DNA of 64,000 nt from Paenibacillus cellulositrophicus (GCF_009363095.1 NZ_CP045296.1:310001-374000); one strand, 5' to 3'. Counted from the stretch's first letter, positions 26,734-34,862 are shown. Notes: generated from the sequence alone by a model not told the origin. Program-made: numbers and translations.

Positions 26734-27736
26734 GCATGTGTTTCAACGCATCAGCATAATGACCGCTGCCGTCCTGCTGATTTCTGTGCTGCTCACCGCA
26801 TGCGGAACCGCCTCGGGAAAAGACAGCGGGCACCAGCTTAAGGTGAAAATCGCCGATATTTCCACCAACCCGATTTTCCGGGTCGCCGCGAAAAAAGGAT
26901 TTTTCGAAAAACACGGCATTGATGCGGAGCTGGTCAACTTCGCCACGCCGGCCGAAGGAGTCAACGCCCTGTTTATCAAGCAGGTGGATATTGCCTTTGG
27001 CGCAGACTTCCCGCTGTTGAATGCCGTCAGCAAAGGCGACTATGCGATCTTTGCTTCCTCCGGAACGGCAACGGATTTGAGCGCAAGCGAATGGAAGATG
27101 TTCGCCCGTAAAGAGATTGCCGGCCCCGCCGACCTGAAGGGCAAAAAACTGAGCTACTCGCGTGGAACGTTCATTCCTTATTTGTGGGACGTTTATCTGC
27201 AGCAAAACGGCATTGCCTTGAAAGACGTCACGCTGGTCGGGCAGGGAGGATTTGACGAAACGTATGTGGCGCTGAAAAAGGGCGAGATCGACGCGGCCTG
27301 GGTGTACGGCTCGGTGCTGAACGACAAGTTCGCCGCGCTGTCCGAAGCGCATGAGCTGTCGGATATGTCCCAGACGCCTGTCCGGCTCGGCACAGGTCTG
27401 ATCGCCGGCACCACACTGATCCAGAACCACCCGGACGAATTGGTCGAACTGCTGAAGGCGCTTGACGAAACATCCGACTACGTCCAGGCACATCCGGACG
27501 AAACGGCTGACATTATGTATGACGAAGTGAAGCAGCCGAAAGAGGCTACGCTTAAGGATCTTCCGAAAAATCCGTGGAAGATCGGCTTCACCCAGCAAGC
27601 CTACGACGGGCTGGCCGGCCAGAAAAAATATATGGTGGATACCGGCATTATTGAAAAGGATTTTAATCTGAACGACAAGCTGAATTTGGACCTGGTGCGC
27701 AAAGCGTTCCCGGACCGCGTGATTGAGTTGAAATAA
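26726..27736 (+). CDS. ABC transporter substrate-binding lipoprotein, SsuA/TauA-like
   Basis: 336 residues. A lipoprotein signal ends in LLTAC with the lipidated Cys at 26. The mature protein has the NMT1/SsuA pattern: KVKIADISTNPIFRVAAKKGFFEKHGIDAELV, VDIAFGADFPLLNAV and AAWVYGSVLNDKF. These proteins deliver aliphatic sulfonates, taurine, sulfate esters or sometimes nitrate and pyrimidine precursors to their importer. It overlaps the arylsulfotransferase-like gene and is followed ten bases later by the ATPase gene. With that neighbour, an organic sulfate or sulfonate is the most likely ligand. This is inferred, not shown. Confidence 0.9.
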   Translation: MSRHVFQRISIMTAAVLLISVLLTACGTASGKDSGHQLKVKIADISTNPIFRVAAKKGFFEKHGIDAELVNFATPAEGVNALFIKQVDIAFGADFPLLNAVSKGDYAIFASSGTATDLSASEWKMFARKEIAGPADLKGKKLSYSRGTFIPYLWDVYLQQNGIALKDVTLVGQGGFDETYVALKKGEIDAAWVYGSVLNDKFAALSEAHELSDMSQTPVRLGTGLIAGTTLIQNHPDELVELLKALDETSDYVQAHPDETADIMYDEVKQPKEATLKDLPKNPWKIGFTQQAYDGLAGQKKYMVDTGIIEKDFNLNDKLNLDLVRKAFPDRVIELK

Positions 27737-27746
27737 GGAGGCTGGG

Positions 27747-28529
27747 ATGATGGGGGCAGTAACCAGACCAAACGAGATTTATATTGAGAGCTTGAATAAA
27801 AGCTATAGTCAACAGCAGACGGCAGGCGATCTGCATTATATTATCCAGGATGTCGATCTGGTCGTGAAGGGAGGAGAATTTTTCGTTCTCCTCGGCCCTA
27901 GCGGCTGCGGCAAGTCGACGCTGCTCAGCCTGATCGCGGGGTTCGTGTCTAAAACCTCAGGGCATTTGCGGGTGGGCGAGAAAGAGGTGGATAGGCCTGG
28001 CCAGGATCGGGCCGTCGTCTTCCAGCAGGCCGATTCCTCGCTTTTCCCCTGGCTGACCGTCAGGGAGAACGTGGAGTTCGGCCTGCGGATGAAGCGCATT
28101 CCCGCCGCCCGGCGCAAGGAAATCTCCGATCGTTTTATCGGCATGGTTGGACTCAAAGGGCATGAAAATAAATTCCCCCGTGAGCTCTCCGGCGGGATGA
28201 AGCAGCGGGTGCAGTTGGCGAGGGTGCTGTCCAACGATCCCGGCATTCTGTTGATGGATGAGCCGTTCGGCGCGCTGGATGCGATGACCCGACGAACGAT
28301 GCAGCGCGAACTGGTAAAGATCTGGCAGGAAACCGACAAGACGGTGATCTTCGTTACCCACGACATACAGGAAGCCCTGCTTCTCGGCGGTAGGATCGGT
28401 ATTATGTCCGCCGGGCCCTCTTCGCGGATCACTGATATTTACGAGGTGCCGCTGGCGTACCCGAGAGACCTGGCCGCGCCGGAATTCCATGACCTGTACA
28501 ACCGCATTCAGGCCCATTTTGACGAATAG
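27747..28529 (+). CDS. ABC transporter ATPase, SsuB/TauB-like
   Basis: 260 residues with Walker A GPSGCGKS, the Q-loop region VVFQQADSSLFPWLTV, the signature LSGGMKQRVQLAR, Walker B ILLMDEPFGALD and the switch histidine in VIFVTHDIQEALLLG. The sequence FPWLTVRENVEFGL is characteristic of the nitrate/sulfonate/taurine group. It powers the importer formed with the neighbouring lipoprotein and permease. Two ATG codons in tandem (27747 and 27750) follow AAGGAGG; the second gives slightly better spacing. Confidence 0.93.
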   Translation: MMGAVTRPNEIYIESLNKSYSQQQTAGDLHYIIQDVDLVVKGGEFFVLLGPSGCGKSTLLSLIAGFVSKTSGHLRVGEKEVDRPGQDRAVVFQQADSSLFPWLTVRENVEFGLRMKRIPAARRKEISDRFIGMVGLKGHENKFPRELSGGMKQRVQLARVLSNDPGILLMDEPFGALDAMTRRTMQRELVKIWQETDKTVIFVTHDIQEALLLGGRIGIMSAGPSSRITDIYEVPLAYPRDLAAPEFHDLYNRIQAHFDE

Positions 28530-28550
28530 AATCCGATCGGAGGAATCACC

Positions 28551-29327
28551 ATGAGCAAGAAAATAAAGAAAGGACCGCTTCAAGTGCTGTTCTGGATCGC
28601 TTTGATCGTCATCTGGCAGCTGGTCTCGCTCGTATACGGGCCAGAGATTCTGCCAGGGCCGATTTACACGGCGAAAGGCGGATACGAGCTGCTGATGGAC
28701 GGCACCCTTCTACAGTACATTGGCATCAGCGCCTATCGTGTCCTTCTCGGTTGGACGCTCGGCAGTTTGGTGGCGGTGCCTATCGGGATCATTATCGGTA
28801 AGGTCGGATTCATCCGAACCTTCGCCGAGCCGTTTTTGAACTTTATCCGGTTTATTCCGCCGATCGCATTCATCACGCTGTTCCTGGTCTGGTTCGGTAT
28901 CGGCGAGACGTCTAAAGTAATGCTGATCATGTACGCCACATTTTTTATCGTCATTCTGAATACGTTCACCGGCGTTCTCTCCGTCGAGGAGGATAAAATT
29001 CGTTCGGCCCGCAGCATGGGAGCCTCCGAATGGCAGATCGTCGTTCATGTCATCATCCCGGCAACGGTTCCGTACATCTTTACCGGCATCCGGCTGGCCA
29101 TGGGCACATCCTTTATGGCCATCATCGGAGCTGAAATGATCGCCTCCAATGAAGGAGTCGGGTATCTGATCTGGAACTCGCGCCTGTTTTTCCGGACGGA
29201 TTGGATTTTCGTAGGTCTGATTTGCTTAGGGCTAATGGGCTTCCTGACGGATCGGGCAGTTGGACTGCTCGGGCGCAGGCTGCTTGCGAGATACGGTGTG
29301 GTAAGTACGACGTCTTTGAAGCGGTAG
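28551..29327 (+). CDS. ABC transporter permease, SsuC/TauC-like
   Basis: 258 residues with six hydrophobic segments and the EAA-type loop ARSMGASEWQIVVHVIIPATVPYI that contacts the ATPase. The motif FIRFIPPIAFITLFLVWFGIGE is typical of the sulfonate/nitrate/taurine permease group. A single permease gene means a homodimer in this family. GGAGG precedes the ATG. It is the last gene of the marR-ASST-SsuABC run; a hairpin at 29387 follows. Confidence 0.92.
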   Translation: MSKKIKKGPLQVLFWIALIVIWQLVSLVYGPEILPGPIYTAKGGYELLMDGTLLQYIGISAYRVLLGWTLGSLVAVPIGIIIGKVGFIRTFAEPFLNFIRFIPPIAFITLFLVWFGIGETSKVMLIMYATFFIVILNTFTGVLSVEEDKIRSARSMGASEWQIVVHVIIPATVPYIFTGIRLAMGTSFMAIIGAEMIASNEGVGYLIWNSRLFFRTDWIFVGLICLGLMGFLTDRAVGLLGRRLLARYGVVSTTSLKR

Positions 29328-29386
29328 GAGACAGGATGGAGTAGTCATAGGACAAAGATTTTAAACCTTGGGTATCATCGTAAAAC

Positions 29387-29420
29387 GAGGCGAACCGCAG
29401 CGGCGGTCCGTCTCTTTGGT
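29387..29420 (+). terminator. Terminator of the sulfur-type operon
   Basis: GAGGCGAACCGC pairs with GCGGTCCGTCTC (one mismatch, one G-T pair), then TTTGGTTT. Confidence 0.7.
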
Positions 29421-29448
29421 TTATCACCGCTCAGCTTGGAGAAGCGAA

Positions 29449-29477
29449 TTGCATTCCGCTTCGTTATCCCCTATACT
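29449..29477 (+). promoter_or_regulatory. Promoter of the TetR gene
   Basis: TTGCAT, 17 bases, TATACT. The predicted start of transcription is near 29484, directly before the operator at 29485. Confidence 0.65.
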
Positions 29478-29484
29478 TCATAGA

Positions 29485-29504
29485 TAGTGATCAATTACTT
29501 ACTA
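29485..29504. promoter_or_regulatory. Putative TetR operator at its own promoter
   Basis: TAGTGATCAATTACTTACTA is an imperfect 20-base palindrome sharing TAGTGAT and ATCAA with the operators at 30109-30165. Its place at the transcription start suggests autorepression. Confidence 0.5.
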
Positions 29505-29533
29505 ATCTGCATTATGAAAAGGAGTTATGCGCC

Positions 29534-30055
29534 ATGGCAAGAGATGCGTCTACTTCGGTCAACCGAAGAACAGATATTATATCGGCCGCCATCGAGGTCT
29601 TTGCCGAAACCGGCTATTACCGGGCCACCACGGCACAGGTTGCACAGCGGGCCCACATATCGCAGCCTTACGTCTTTCGTTTTTTCTCAACGAAGGAAGC
29701 GCTGCTGCTTGCGGCTCTGGAAGTTTCCTGGTCCCGGATGATCGAGTCGTTTCAGCAAGTCGTGAAGTCAGCGTCGCCGGAGCGGCTTGAAGCGGAGCTG
29801 ATTACGGAATACGAGAAGATCATGGAGAATCACCGGAACGAGATTCTGCTGCAGATGCAGTCCCAAACGATTCAGGAAGAAGCGATCCAGGAAGCGATGA
29901 GGAACGGATTCCGGGAGGTTCGTCAAATCGTACTGCAGGCATTTCGCGAGGCGGGAATTCCACATCCCGAAGAAAGAACGATGCTCTTTTTGGCCAGAGG
30001 GATGCTGTGCAACGTAGCGGATGCGATCAGTCTGCCCGAATTAAAGGAAAGATAA
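29534..30055 (+). CDS. TetR-family transcriptional regulator
   Basis: 173 residues. The N-terminal helix-turn-helix is 10-56 (RRTDIISAAIEVFAETGYYRATTAQVAQRAHISQPYVFRFFSTKEALL in family terms, written here as its start and end: RRTDIISAAIEVFAETGYY and HISQPYVFRFFSTKEALL). The C-terminal helical domain would bind the ligand and dimerise. It starts at ATG 29534 with GAAAAGGAG upstream. Palindromes resembling one another lie at its own promoter, at the promoter of the next gene and 165 bases before the aldolase gene, so it probably represses all three units. The inducer is unknown. Confidence 0.92.
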   Translation: MARDASTSVNRRTDIISAAIEVFAETGYYRATTAQVAQRAHISQPYVFRFFSTKEALLLAALEVSWSRMIESFQQVVKSASPERLEAELITEYEKIMENHRNEILLQMQSQTIQEEAIQEAMRNGFREVRQIVLQAFREAGIPHPEERTMLFLARGMLCNVADAISLPELKER

Positions 30056-30108
30056 GGGGACGTGAGAGAGGTCTCCTTATCGAAATGGATTTTTTTCATG
30101 AATAGTTA

Positions 30109-30137
30109 TTGACCAATCACTAACTGAATGTTATGAT
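30109..30137 (+). promoter_or_regulatory. Promoter of the SDR gene
   Basis: TTGACC (30109-30114), a 17-base spacer and TATGAT (30132-30137): near-consensus and flanked by operator arms. Confidence 0.75.
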
Positions 30138-30165
30138 GAGTTCAAGTTAGTGATTGATCAATCAC
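30109..30165. promoter_or_regulatory. TetR-type operator pair around the SDR promoter
   Basis: TTGACCAATCACTAACT (30109-30125) and AGTTAGTGATTGATCAA (30145-30161) are inverted copies with one mismatch, 19 bases apart, covering the -35 and the transcription start. The right copy extends into GTGATTGATCAATCAC (30150-30165), a perfect 16-base palindrome. Confidence 0.7.
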
Positions 30166-30192
30166 AAAACAAAACAGAGAGGACGATTTCAT

Positions 30193-31203
30193 ATGACGAT
30201 AAACAAAGCGATGGTGGTCGGAGCGACGGGCGGAACGGGTGCAGCCATTACAGAGGAATTGGTAAAACGGGGAATCTCTACGATTGCGTTCGGAAGATCA
30301 CGCCACAAGCTGGAGCAGCTCGCCAGCAGATTGGGAAACCCGGTGCATTTGAAGCTGGCCGTGGGAGATGCCATGCGGCCTGAAGAGATCATCACGCAAG
30401 CTGGGAATGCAGACGTCATGTTTCATTGTGCGAACGTACCGTACCATGAGATGGCCAGCAAGCTGATCCCGCTTGGTGAATCCGTAATGGAGGCGGCGGA
30501 ACGGCTCGCTATCAAAGTGGTTGCGATTGATGGGATCTATCCTTATGGAAGAAGGCAGTCCAACCCGGTCACCGAAGAACATCCGAAACAGCCGCATACG
30601 AAGAAAGGGAAGGTTCGTTTGGACTTTGAACGCATGCTGTTCGGCAAGCGCTGGAACAAGGCCAGGGTTATGATCGTCCGTCTGCCGGATTATTATGGGC
30701 CAACAGCGAATGAAGCGTCCTATCTAGGCTCAACACTGGAAGCGATCGCCGCCGGCAAAATGGCCTTTTTCATCGGGAATATGACCGTTCCCCGCGAATA
30801 TGTCTACTTGCCTGACGCCGCCGCCATGATTGCGAATTTGGCAGATCATGACGAAGCTTACGGTCAAAACTGGAACATTCCAGGGGGCGGGCTGATATCA
30901 GGACGGGAGATCGTGCGGATCGCGAGAGCGGCCAGTGGAAGCAGCAAACCGGTCATTCCGCTGAAAAAAATAGGGTTATCTCTGCTCGGATTAGGCGTGC
31001 CCGTGATGAAAGAGGTCGTTGAGATGCTATACCTGACCGAGGAACCGCTGACGCTGAGCGGAGCCAAGTACGAAAAGTGGATCGGGCCGATTATCGCAAC
31101 ACCGTTCAAGGAAGGCATCACCGCGACGGTCAAAACACTGCAGCAGGCAAACACCGCAGCATCGGTCCAGGCATCACAGACGGCTAGCTCTAGAATAGTT
31201 TAA
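30193..31203 (+). CDS. NAD(P)-dependent epimerase/dehydratase-like (extended SDR) protein
   Basis: 336 residues. The N-terminal nucleotide-binding motif VVGATGGTGAAITEELVKRG is at about 7-26. There follow DVMFHCANVPYHEM, a YG(R)-containing segment GIYPYGRRQSNPVTEEHP, and LPDYYGPTANEASYLG, typical of extended or atypical short-chain dehydrogenases acting on nucleotide sugars or other carbonyls. The YxxxK pair is not clear, so it may be a non-classical member. ATG 30193 follows AGAGAGGA by nine bases; an ATG at 30154 lies within the operator palindrome and is rejected. Palindromes at its promoter link it to the upstream TetR gene. Confidence 0.85.
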   Translation: MTINKAMVVGATGGTGAAITEELVKRGISTIAFGRSRHKLEQLASRLGNPVHLKLAVGDAMRPEEIITQAGNADVMFHCANVPYHEMASKLIPLGESVMEAAERLAIKVVAIDGIYPYGRRQSNPVTEEHPKQPHTKKGKVRLDFERMLFGKRWNKARVMIVRLPDYYGPTANEASYLGSTLEAIAAGKMAFFIGNMTVPREYVYLPDAAAMIANLADHDEAYGQNWNIPGGGLISGREIVRIARAASGSSKPVIPLKKIGLSLLGLGVPVMKEVVEMLYLTEEPLTLSGAKYEKWIGPIIATPFKEGITATVKTLQQANTAASVQASQTASSRIV

Positions 31204-31210
31204 GTGTTTG

Positions 31211-31228
31211 TTATTGATTAATCACTAA
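31211..31228. promoter_or_regulatory. Third TetR-type operator, upstream of the aldolase gene
   Basis: TTATTGATTAATCACTAA is the reverse of TTAGTGATTAATCAATAA, close to the 30148-30165 site. It lies just after the SDR stop and 165 bases before the aldolase start. Confidence 0.5.
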
Positions 31229-31392
31229 TTTCAGCAAATCAATTCTCCCGTTAAAAGGAAATACGCCATCATTCCCAGACCAAAGGGACATTTTTGTAGA
31301 GATTCTGGCAGGAACTGCCGGATAGGCCCGCGAAACATTGGAAGGCAGCAAGAATTAGCGAACCACTATTCGACGACGGGAGAGGGGTACCG

Positions 31393-32304
31393 ATGGACAA
31401 TAACAAGTTTCATGGGATCTTTACCGCACTCGTAACACCGATGGATGAGCGTCTTGAAGTGGATACCGAATCACTGGAACGACTGGTGGAACACCAAATC
31501 GCGCAGGGAATTCAGGGATTCTATGTGGGCGGAAGTACGGCCGAAGGATTTATTCTGACTTCTGAGGAACGGATGAAGGTGCTGGAAACCGTCATTCACA
31601 CGGCCAAAGGGCGGGTGACGGTTCTGGCGCATGTTGGCTGTATCAGTACGCTTGAGAGCATCAAGCTGGCCCGGCATGCGGAATCAGCAGGCGCGGACGC
31701 GGTTTCCGCTGTTGTACCCTTTTATTATAAGGCGGGACCACAGGAAATTAGGGATCACTATCGGTCCATCATGTCGTCGGTCAGCCTTCCGATGATTATG
31801 TACCACTATCCGGGAGCAACCGGGGTGCAGCTGTCTTTGGATTTTTACGAGGACATGGCTCACAGTGCTCAATGCATTGGCGTAAAATTTACATCCATGA
31901 ACCTGTTCGAAATGCAGCAGATTCGTAGCCGATGCGGGGGAGATTGGATCATTTGGAACGGCCATGATGAGGTCTGTGCAGCAGGTTTTCTCATGGGCAG
32001 CGACGGTGCCATAGGCAGTACATTTAATATGATGCCGAAAATATTCATCCGTATGTATCAAGCCCGGTCTGCCAACGATTGGATGAACGTTAAAGCACTG
32101 CAGGAACAGGCCAATTCGGTCATTGCCCATATGCTTCGCTTCGATGTGATCCCTTATGAAAAGCACATTTTGTATCTTCAAGGTGTCATTCGCTGTCCTG
32201 CGGTACGGCAGCCGCTGCAGCATTTGACTGATGCACAAAAAGCAGGAATAGCCGAATTTTATGCATCGTCACCTGTTTTGGTACAGACGGGAATATCCAG
32301 CTAA
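31393..32304 (+). CDS. N-acetylneuraminate lyase / dihydrodipicolinate synthase family aldolase
   Basis: 303 residues of the class I aldolase barrel. Visible are YVGGSTAEGF (carboxylate-binding loop), the proton-relay tyrosine in MYHYPGATG at 137 and the Schiff-base lysine in GVKFTSMNLFEMQQIR at 165, the same positions as in E. coli NanA. The lysine neighbourhood favours sialate-lyase-like rather than DapA function. Products would be pyruvate plus a sugar or aldehyde. No other sialic acid gene is adjacent, so the true substrate may be another 2-oxo acid. GGGAGAGGGG precedes the ATG. A TetR-type palindrome upstream suggests shared control with the SDR gene. A hairpin follows at 32338. Confidence 0.85.
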   Translation: MDNNKFHGIFTALVTPMDERLEVDTESLERLVEHQIAQGIQGFYVGGSTAEGFILTSEERMKVLETVIHTAKGRVTVLAHVGCISTLESIKLARHAESAGADAVSAVVPFYYKAGPQEIRDHYRSIMSSVSLPMIMYHYPGATGVQLSLDFYEDMAHSAQCIGVKFTSMNLFEMQQIRSRCGGDWIIWNGHDEVCAAGFLMGSDGAIGSTFNMMPKIFIRMYQARSANDWMNVKALQEQANSVIAHMLRFDVIPYEKHILYLQGVIRCPAVRQPLQHLTDAQKAGIAEFYASSPVLVQTGISS

Positions 32305-32337
32305 CACTTGCGCAGATTAATGAATATTATCATGATA

Positions 32338-32360
32338 GCCGCCTGAAAGGGCGGTTTTTT
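32338..32360 (+). terminator. Rho-independent terminator
   Basis: CCGCC, TGAAAG, GGCGG, TTTTTT after the aldolase gene. Confidence 0.9.
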
Positions 32361-32507
32361 CGTGTTTGCCAAGAATGTACAGACACTTTGAACACTGTCT
32401 CATCATGGACTAGGATCCTTTCCACTCATGCTGAGGACATATGTCCTATCGCATACCGCCGCGATTGCCTTTTAATAATGACAGAACGATACAGAAGGAG
32501 AGGACCT

Positions 32508-32933
32508 ATGAAAGGCATTATATTTGCACTGCTGGGGGGCGCCTGCATTACGCTGCAGGGTGTCGCCAACTCGCGGATCAGCGGGGATATCGGGACGTGG
32601 CAGGCCGCGGCGGTAACTCAATTGACCGGCTTCATCCTCGCTTTGATCATCCTGCTGTTTGCACGGGACGGCAGCCGAGAGGGCTTTACAAGCGTCAAGC
32701 CGCTGTACCGCATCGGCGGGGCCTTGGGAGCAGTCATCATTTTCAGCGAAGTGACGTCGATTCAGACGATCGGAGTGACCTTTACGATTTCTGCATTATT
32801 GATCGCCCAGCTCTGTCTGACATTTATTGTCGATCTGAATGGCTGGTTTGGCATGAAAAAACGAAAGATCAGCCCCGCACAGTTTATCGGGATCGGGATG
32901 ATGATTGCGGGCGTCGTCATTCTTAAATTTTGA
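32508..32933 (+). CDS. YdcZ-family (DUF606, DMT superfamily) membrane protein, copy 1
   Basis: 141 residues with five hydrophobic segments: MKGIIFALLGGACITLQGVAN, a conserved Gln/Asn-rich first helix, and the end GIGMMIAGVVILKF. This is the YdcZ/DUF606 branch of the drug/metabolite transporter superfamily, half the length of normal ten-helix members and expected to work as dimers. ATG 32508 follows AAGGAGAGG; longer starts back to 32388 add a non-conserved hydrophilic region. A Crp/Fnr-type regulator gene follows 53 bases later and then a second YdcZ gene, so the three probably form one unit. The substrate is unknown. Confidence 0.85.
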   Translation: MKGIIFALLGGACITLQGVANSRISGDIGTWQAAAVTQLTGFILALIILLFARDGSREGFTSVKPLYRIGGALGAVIIFSEVTSIQTIGVTFTISALLIAQLCLTFIVDLNGWFGMKKRKISPAQFIGIGMMIAGVVILKF

Positions 32934-32986
32934 CATCGTTGCCGTACGCCATTATGATGGGCCTAAGTTAGAGGGGGACGTTCAAG

Positions 32987-33712
32987 ATGAGAGAGATTCA
33001 GGACCGCGGGCTGCTGGCAGATTACATGCGTCAATATGAGCTGGAGACGATATTTTACGAACCGTTTAGACCGCATTTATCGTTGTATTGCTTTGACCAG
33101 GGAGAATTCATTTGCTCGCAGGGAGCACCTGCGGAATATTTATATGTTCTCGTCAGCGGGAAAATTAAAATCTATACCACCTCACCCGAAGGGAAAACGC
33201 TGATCCTTAACTTTATGAAACCGCTGGAAATTATCGGGGATATCGAATATCTCAAGGAAACGGATACGGTCAATACCGTTGAGGCGGTCACGACCGTGCA
33301 TATGATCGGCATCCACCATCGCTGGCTGCGGAAATTTGGACAGGATTACGCTCCTATGCTCCAGTTTCTGCTGGATATGATCACCAATAAGTTTTATATT
33401 AAATCCAATTTTTTAAGCCTTAATCTGATGTATCCGGTTGAAGTCCGTCTGGCCAGCTACTTGCTGTCGATCTCTTTCGACGATGCGGACACTTCCGGGG
33501 AGGAACAGCGGACAGCGATCAACCTGGTGGATGCGGCCAACTTAATCGGGACCAGCTATCGCCACGTCAACCGGGTGATCCAGAAGTTCTGCAAAGACGG
33601 ACTCGTGGAGCGGGATAAAGGATATATCCGCGTAATAGACAGAAAAGGACTTAGCGATCTGGCTGGACAAAATATTTATGAAGTCGTAACGAAAGGAGGG
33701 GCAAACCAATGA
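32987..33712 (+). CDS. Crp/Fnr-family regulator (YeiL-like)
   Basis: 241 residues. A cyclic-nucleotide-binding-like beta-barrel at about 25-130 (FICSQGAPAEYLYVLVSGKIKIYTTSPEGK, cut here to its core ICSQGAPAEYLYVLVSGKIK) and a C-terminal winged helix at about 165-225 (NLVDAANLIGTSYRHVNRVI). The phosphate-binding loop of true cAMP receptors is not obvious, so it may sense something else. Cysteines are too few and misplaced for an Fnr iron-sulphur cluster. Its stop overlaps the start of the second YdcZ gene in ATGATG at 33709, giving translational coupling. It probably controls the YdcZ pair. Confidence 0.85.
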   Translation: MREIQDRGLLADYMRQYELETIFYEPFRPHLSLYCFDQGEFICSQGAPAEYLYVLVSGKIKIYTTSPEGKTLILNFMKPLEIIGDIEYLKETDTVNTVEAVTTVHMIGIHHRWLRKFGQDYAPMLQFLLDMITNKFYIKSNFLSLNLMYPVEVRLASYLLSISFDDADTSGEEQRTAINLVDAANLIGTSYRHVNRVIQKFCKDGLVERDKGYIRVIDRKGLSDLAGQNIYEVVTKGGANQ

Positions 33713-34212
33713 TGCTTGGTCTTGTGTTATCACTGATCGCCGGCTCCCTGGTGAGCCTGCAGAACATTTTTAACAGCAAAATGAATCAGCGGATCGGCTC
33801 CTGGGCGACAACCACGTGGGTGCTGCTCCTCGGGTTTGTCGCATCGTTTGGCATCGGCTTGGCGGTCGAAGGCAAGGGCATGCTGACACTCCAGCATATG
33901 CAGCCCTGGTACTGGTTCAGCGGCATGATCGGGGTGGGGGTTGTGTTCTGTCTGATGCAGAGCATGAAGCTGCTCGCACCCACTTTTGCCATCGCCGTAG
34001 TCATGACGGCCCAGCTTGGGTTTGCGCTGATTTGGGACTCGCTTGGCTGGATGGGACTGGAGAAAGTTCCGCTGACTCCGAACAAAGTGATCGGCGTGCT
34101 CGTGATCGTGGCCGGAATCGTTGTTTTCAAAATCGGCGAAGGGCGGCTTCCAGCGGGAAAATCTGCTGCGGTTCAAAAAGAGACTGCCGCATTCGAGCAA
34201 GGAAATAGATAA
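33709..34212 (+). CDS. YdcZ-family (DUF606) membrane protein, copy 2
   Basis: 167 residues with five hydrophobic segments, starting MMLGLVLSLIAGSLVSLQNIFNS, the same first-helix pattern as copy 1, and ending with VIGVLVIVAGIVVFKIGEG plus a hydrophilic tail of about 25 residues absent in copy 1. It overlaps the Crp/Fnr gene by four bases. Two short unequal DMT half-size proteins made together are often heterodimeric, as in small multidrug resistance pairs; that is an inference here. Confidence 0.85.
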   Translation: MMLGLVLSLIAGSLVSLQNIFNSKMNQRIGSWATTTWVLLLGFVASFGIGLAVEGKGMLTLQHMQPWYWFSGMIGVGVVFCLMQSMKLLAPTFAIAVVMTAQLGFALIWDSLGWMGLEKVPLTPNKVIGVLVIVAGIVVFKIGEGRLPAGKSAAVQKETAAFEQGNR

Positions 34213-34227
34213 GGAGTGAAGTCGAAT

Positions 34228-34626
34228 ATGACAACCATGATTGATAAGGTTGCCTGGATTCAGATTCAGGACGGACGGGTACTCACCGCACGTTCCAAAG
34301 GAAAGGACACGTATTATTTGCCTGGGGGAAAGAGGGAGCCCGGTGAAACCGATGAGCAGACGCTGATCCGTGAAATCAGGGAAGAGCTTACGGTTGCGAT
34401 CGACCCGGAGACCCTTGCATTCGTGGGAACGTTTGAAGCTCAGGCACATGGCAAAGCGGAAAATGTGACGGTTCAAATGAGCTGTTACACCGGGGCATAT
34501 TCTGGCGAGCTCCGCCCATCGGCGGAAATCGAGGAGTTTGCCTGGCTGACCTATGCGGATCGCAGCCGTGTATCACCGGTATGCCAGCGAATTTTTGACC
34601 ATCTGCGCGAGCGTCAATGGATCTGA
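34228..34626 (+). CDS. Nudix hydrolase
   Basis: About 132 residues with the complete Nudix box GGKREPGETDEQ followed by LIREIREELTV, matching GX5EX7REUXEEXGU except for Thr in place of the last Gly. These enzymes hydrolyse nucleoside diphosphates linked to another group, and the substrate cannot be inferred. ATG 34228 is used; AAGGAG lies 11 bases upstream, and a GTG at 34216 overlaps that ribosome site. It is 15 bases after the second YdcZ gene and probably co-transcribed. Confidence 0.9.
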   Translation: MTTMIDKVAWIQIQDGRVLTARSKGKDTYYLPGGKREPGETDEQTLIREIREELTVAIDPETLAFVGTFEAQAHGKAENVTVQMSCYTGAYSGELRPSAEIEEFAWLTYADRSRVSPVCQRIFDHLRERQWI

Positions 34627-34646
34627 TCAGGTGTGCCGCGAAAAGT

Positions 34647-34697
34647 AACGGATATTCACAGGAATACTCATTCCTGCGGGGTATCCGTTTTGTTTGA
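34647..34697 (+). terminator. Rho-independent terminator of the YdcZ-Nudix unit
   Basis: AACGGATA...AGGAAT pairs with ATTCCT...TATCCGTT, followed by TTGTTTG. Confidence 0.8.
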
Positions 34698-34759
34698 TTG
34701 TGAAAGTTACTGCAAATTTTTCATTGTAAAACTAATGGTTTACATTTGGTCTGATTTCA

Positions 34760-34788
34760 TATAATCTAATACGGACAATAATTATCCG
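34760..34788 (+). promoter_or_regulatory. Promoter -10 and operator of the Rrf2 gene
   Basis: TATAAT at 34760-34765 (TTTACA upstream at 15-base spacing). Directly after, CGGACAATAATTATCCG (34772-34788) is a 17-base palindrome pairing at 7 of 8 positions at the expected transcription start, a typical autoregulatory site. A closely similar palindrome is at 37963-37977. Confidence 0.6.
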
Positions 34789-34862
34789 CTTTAGTCGGCA
34801 AAACCAATTTATTTTGCTCAAATGGGATTGGGAGACCACATTAATATTGGAGGTGATGACCT

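Noticed and set aside
31260..31392. Possible structured RNA before the aldolase gene
   Set aside because: No recognisable riboswitch core, and no terminator or masked ribosome site was found.
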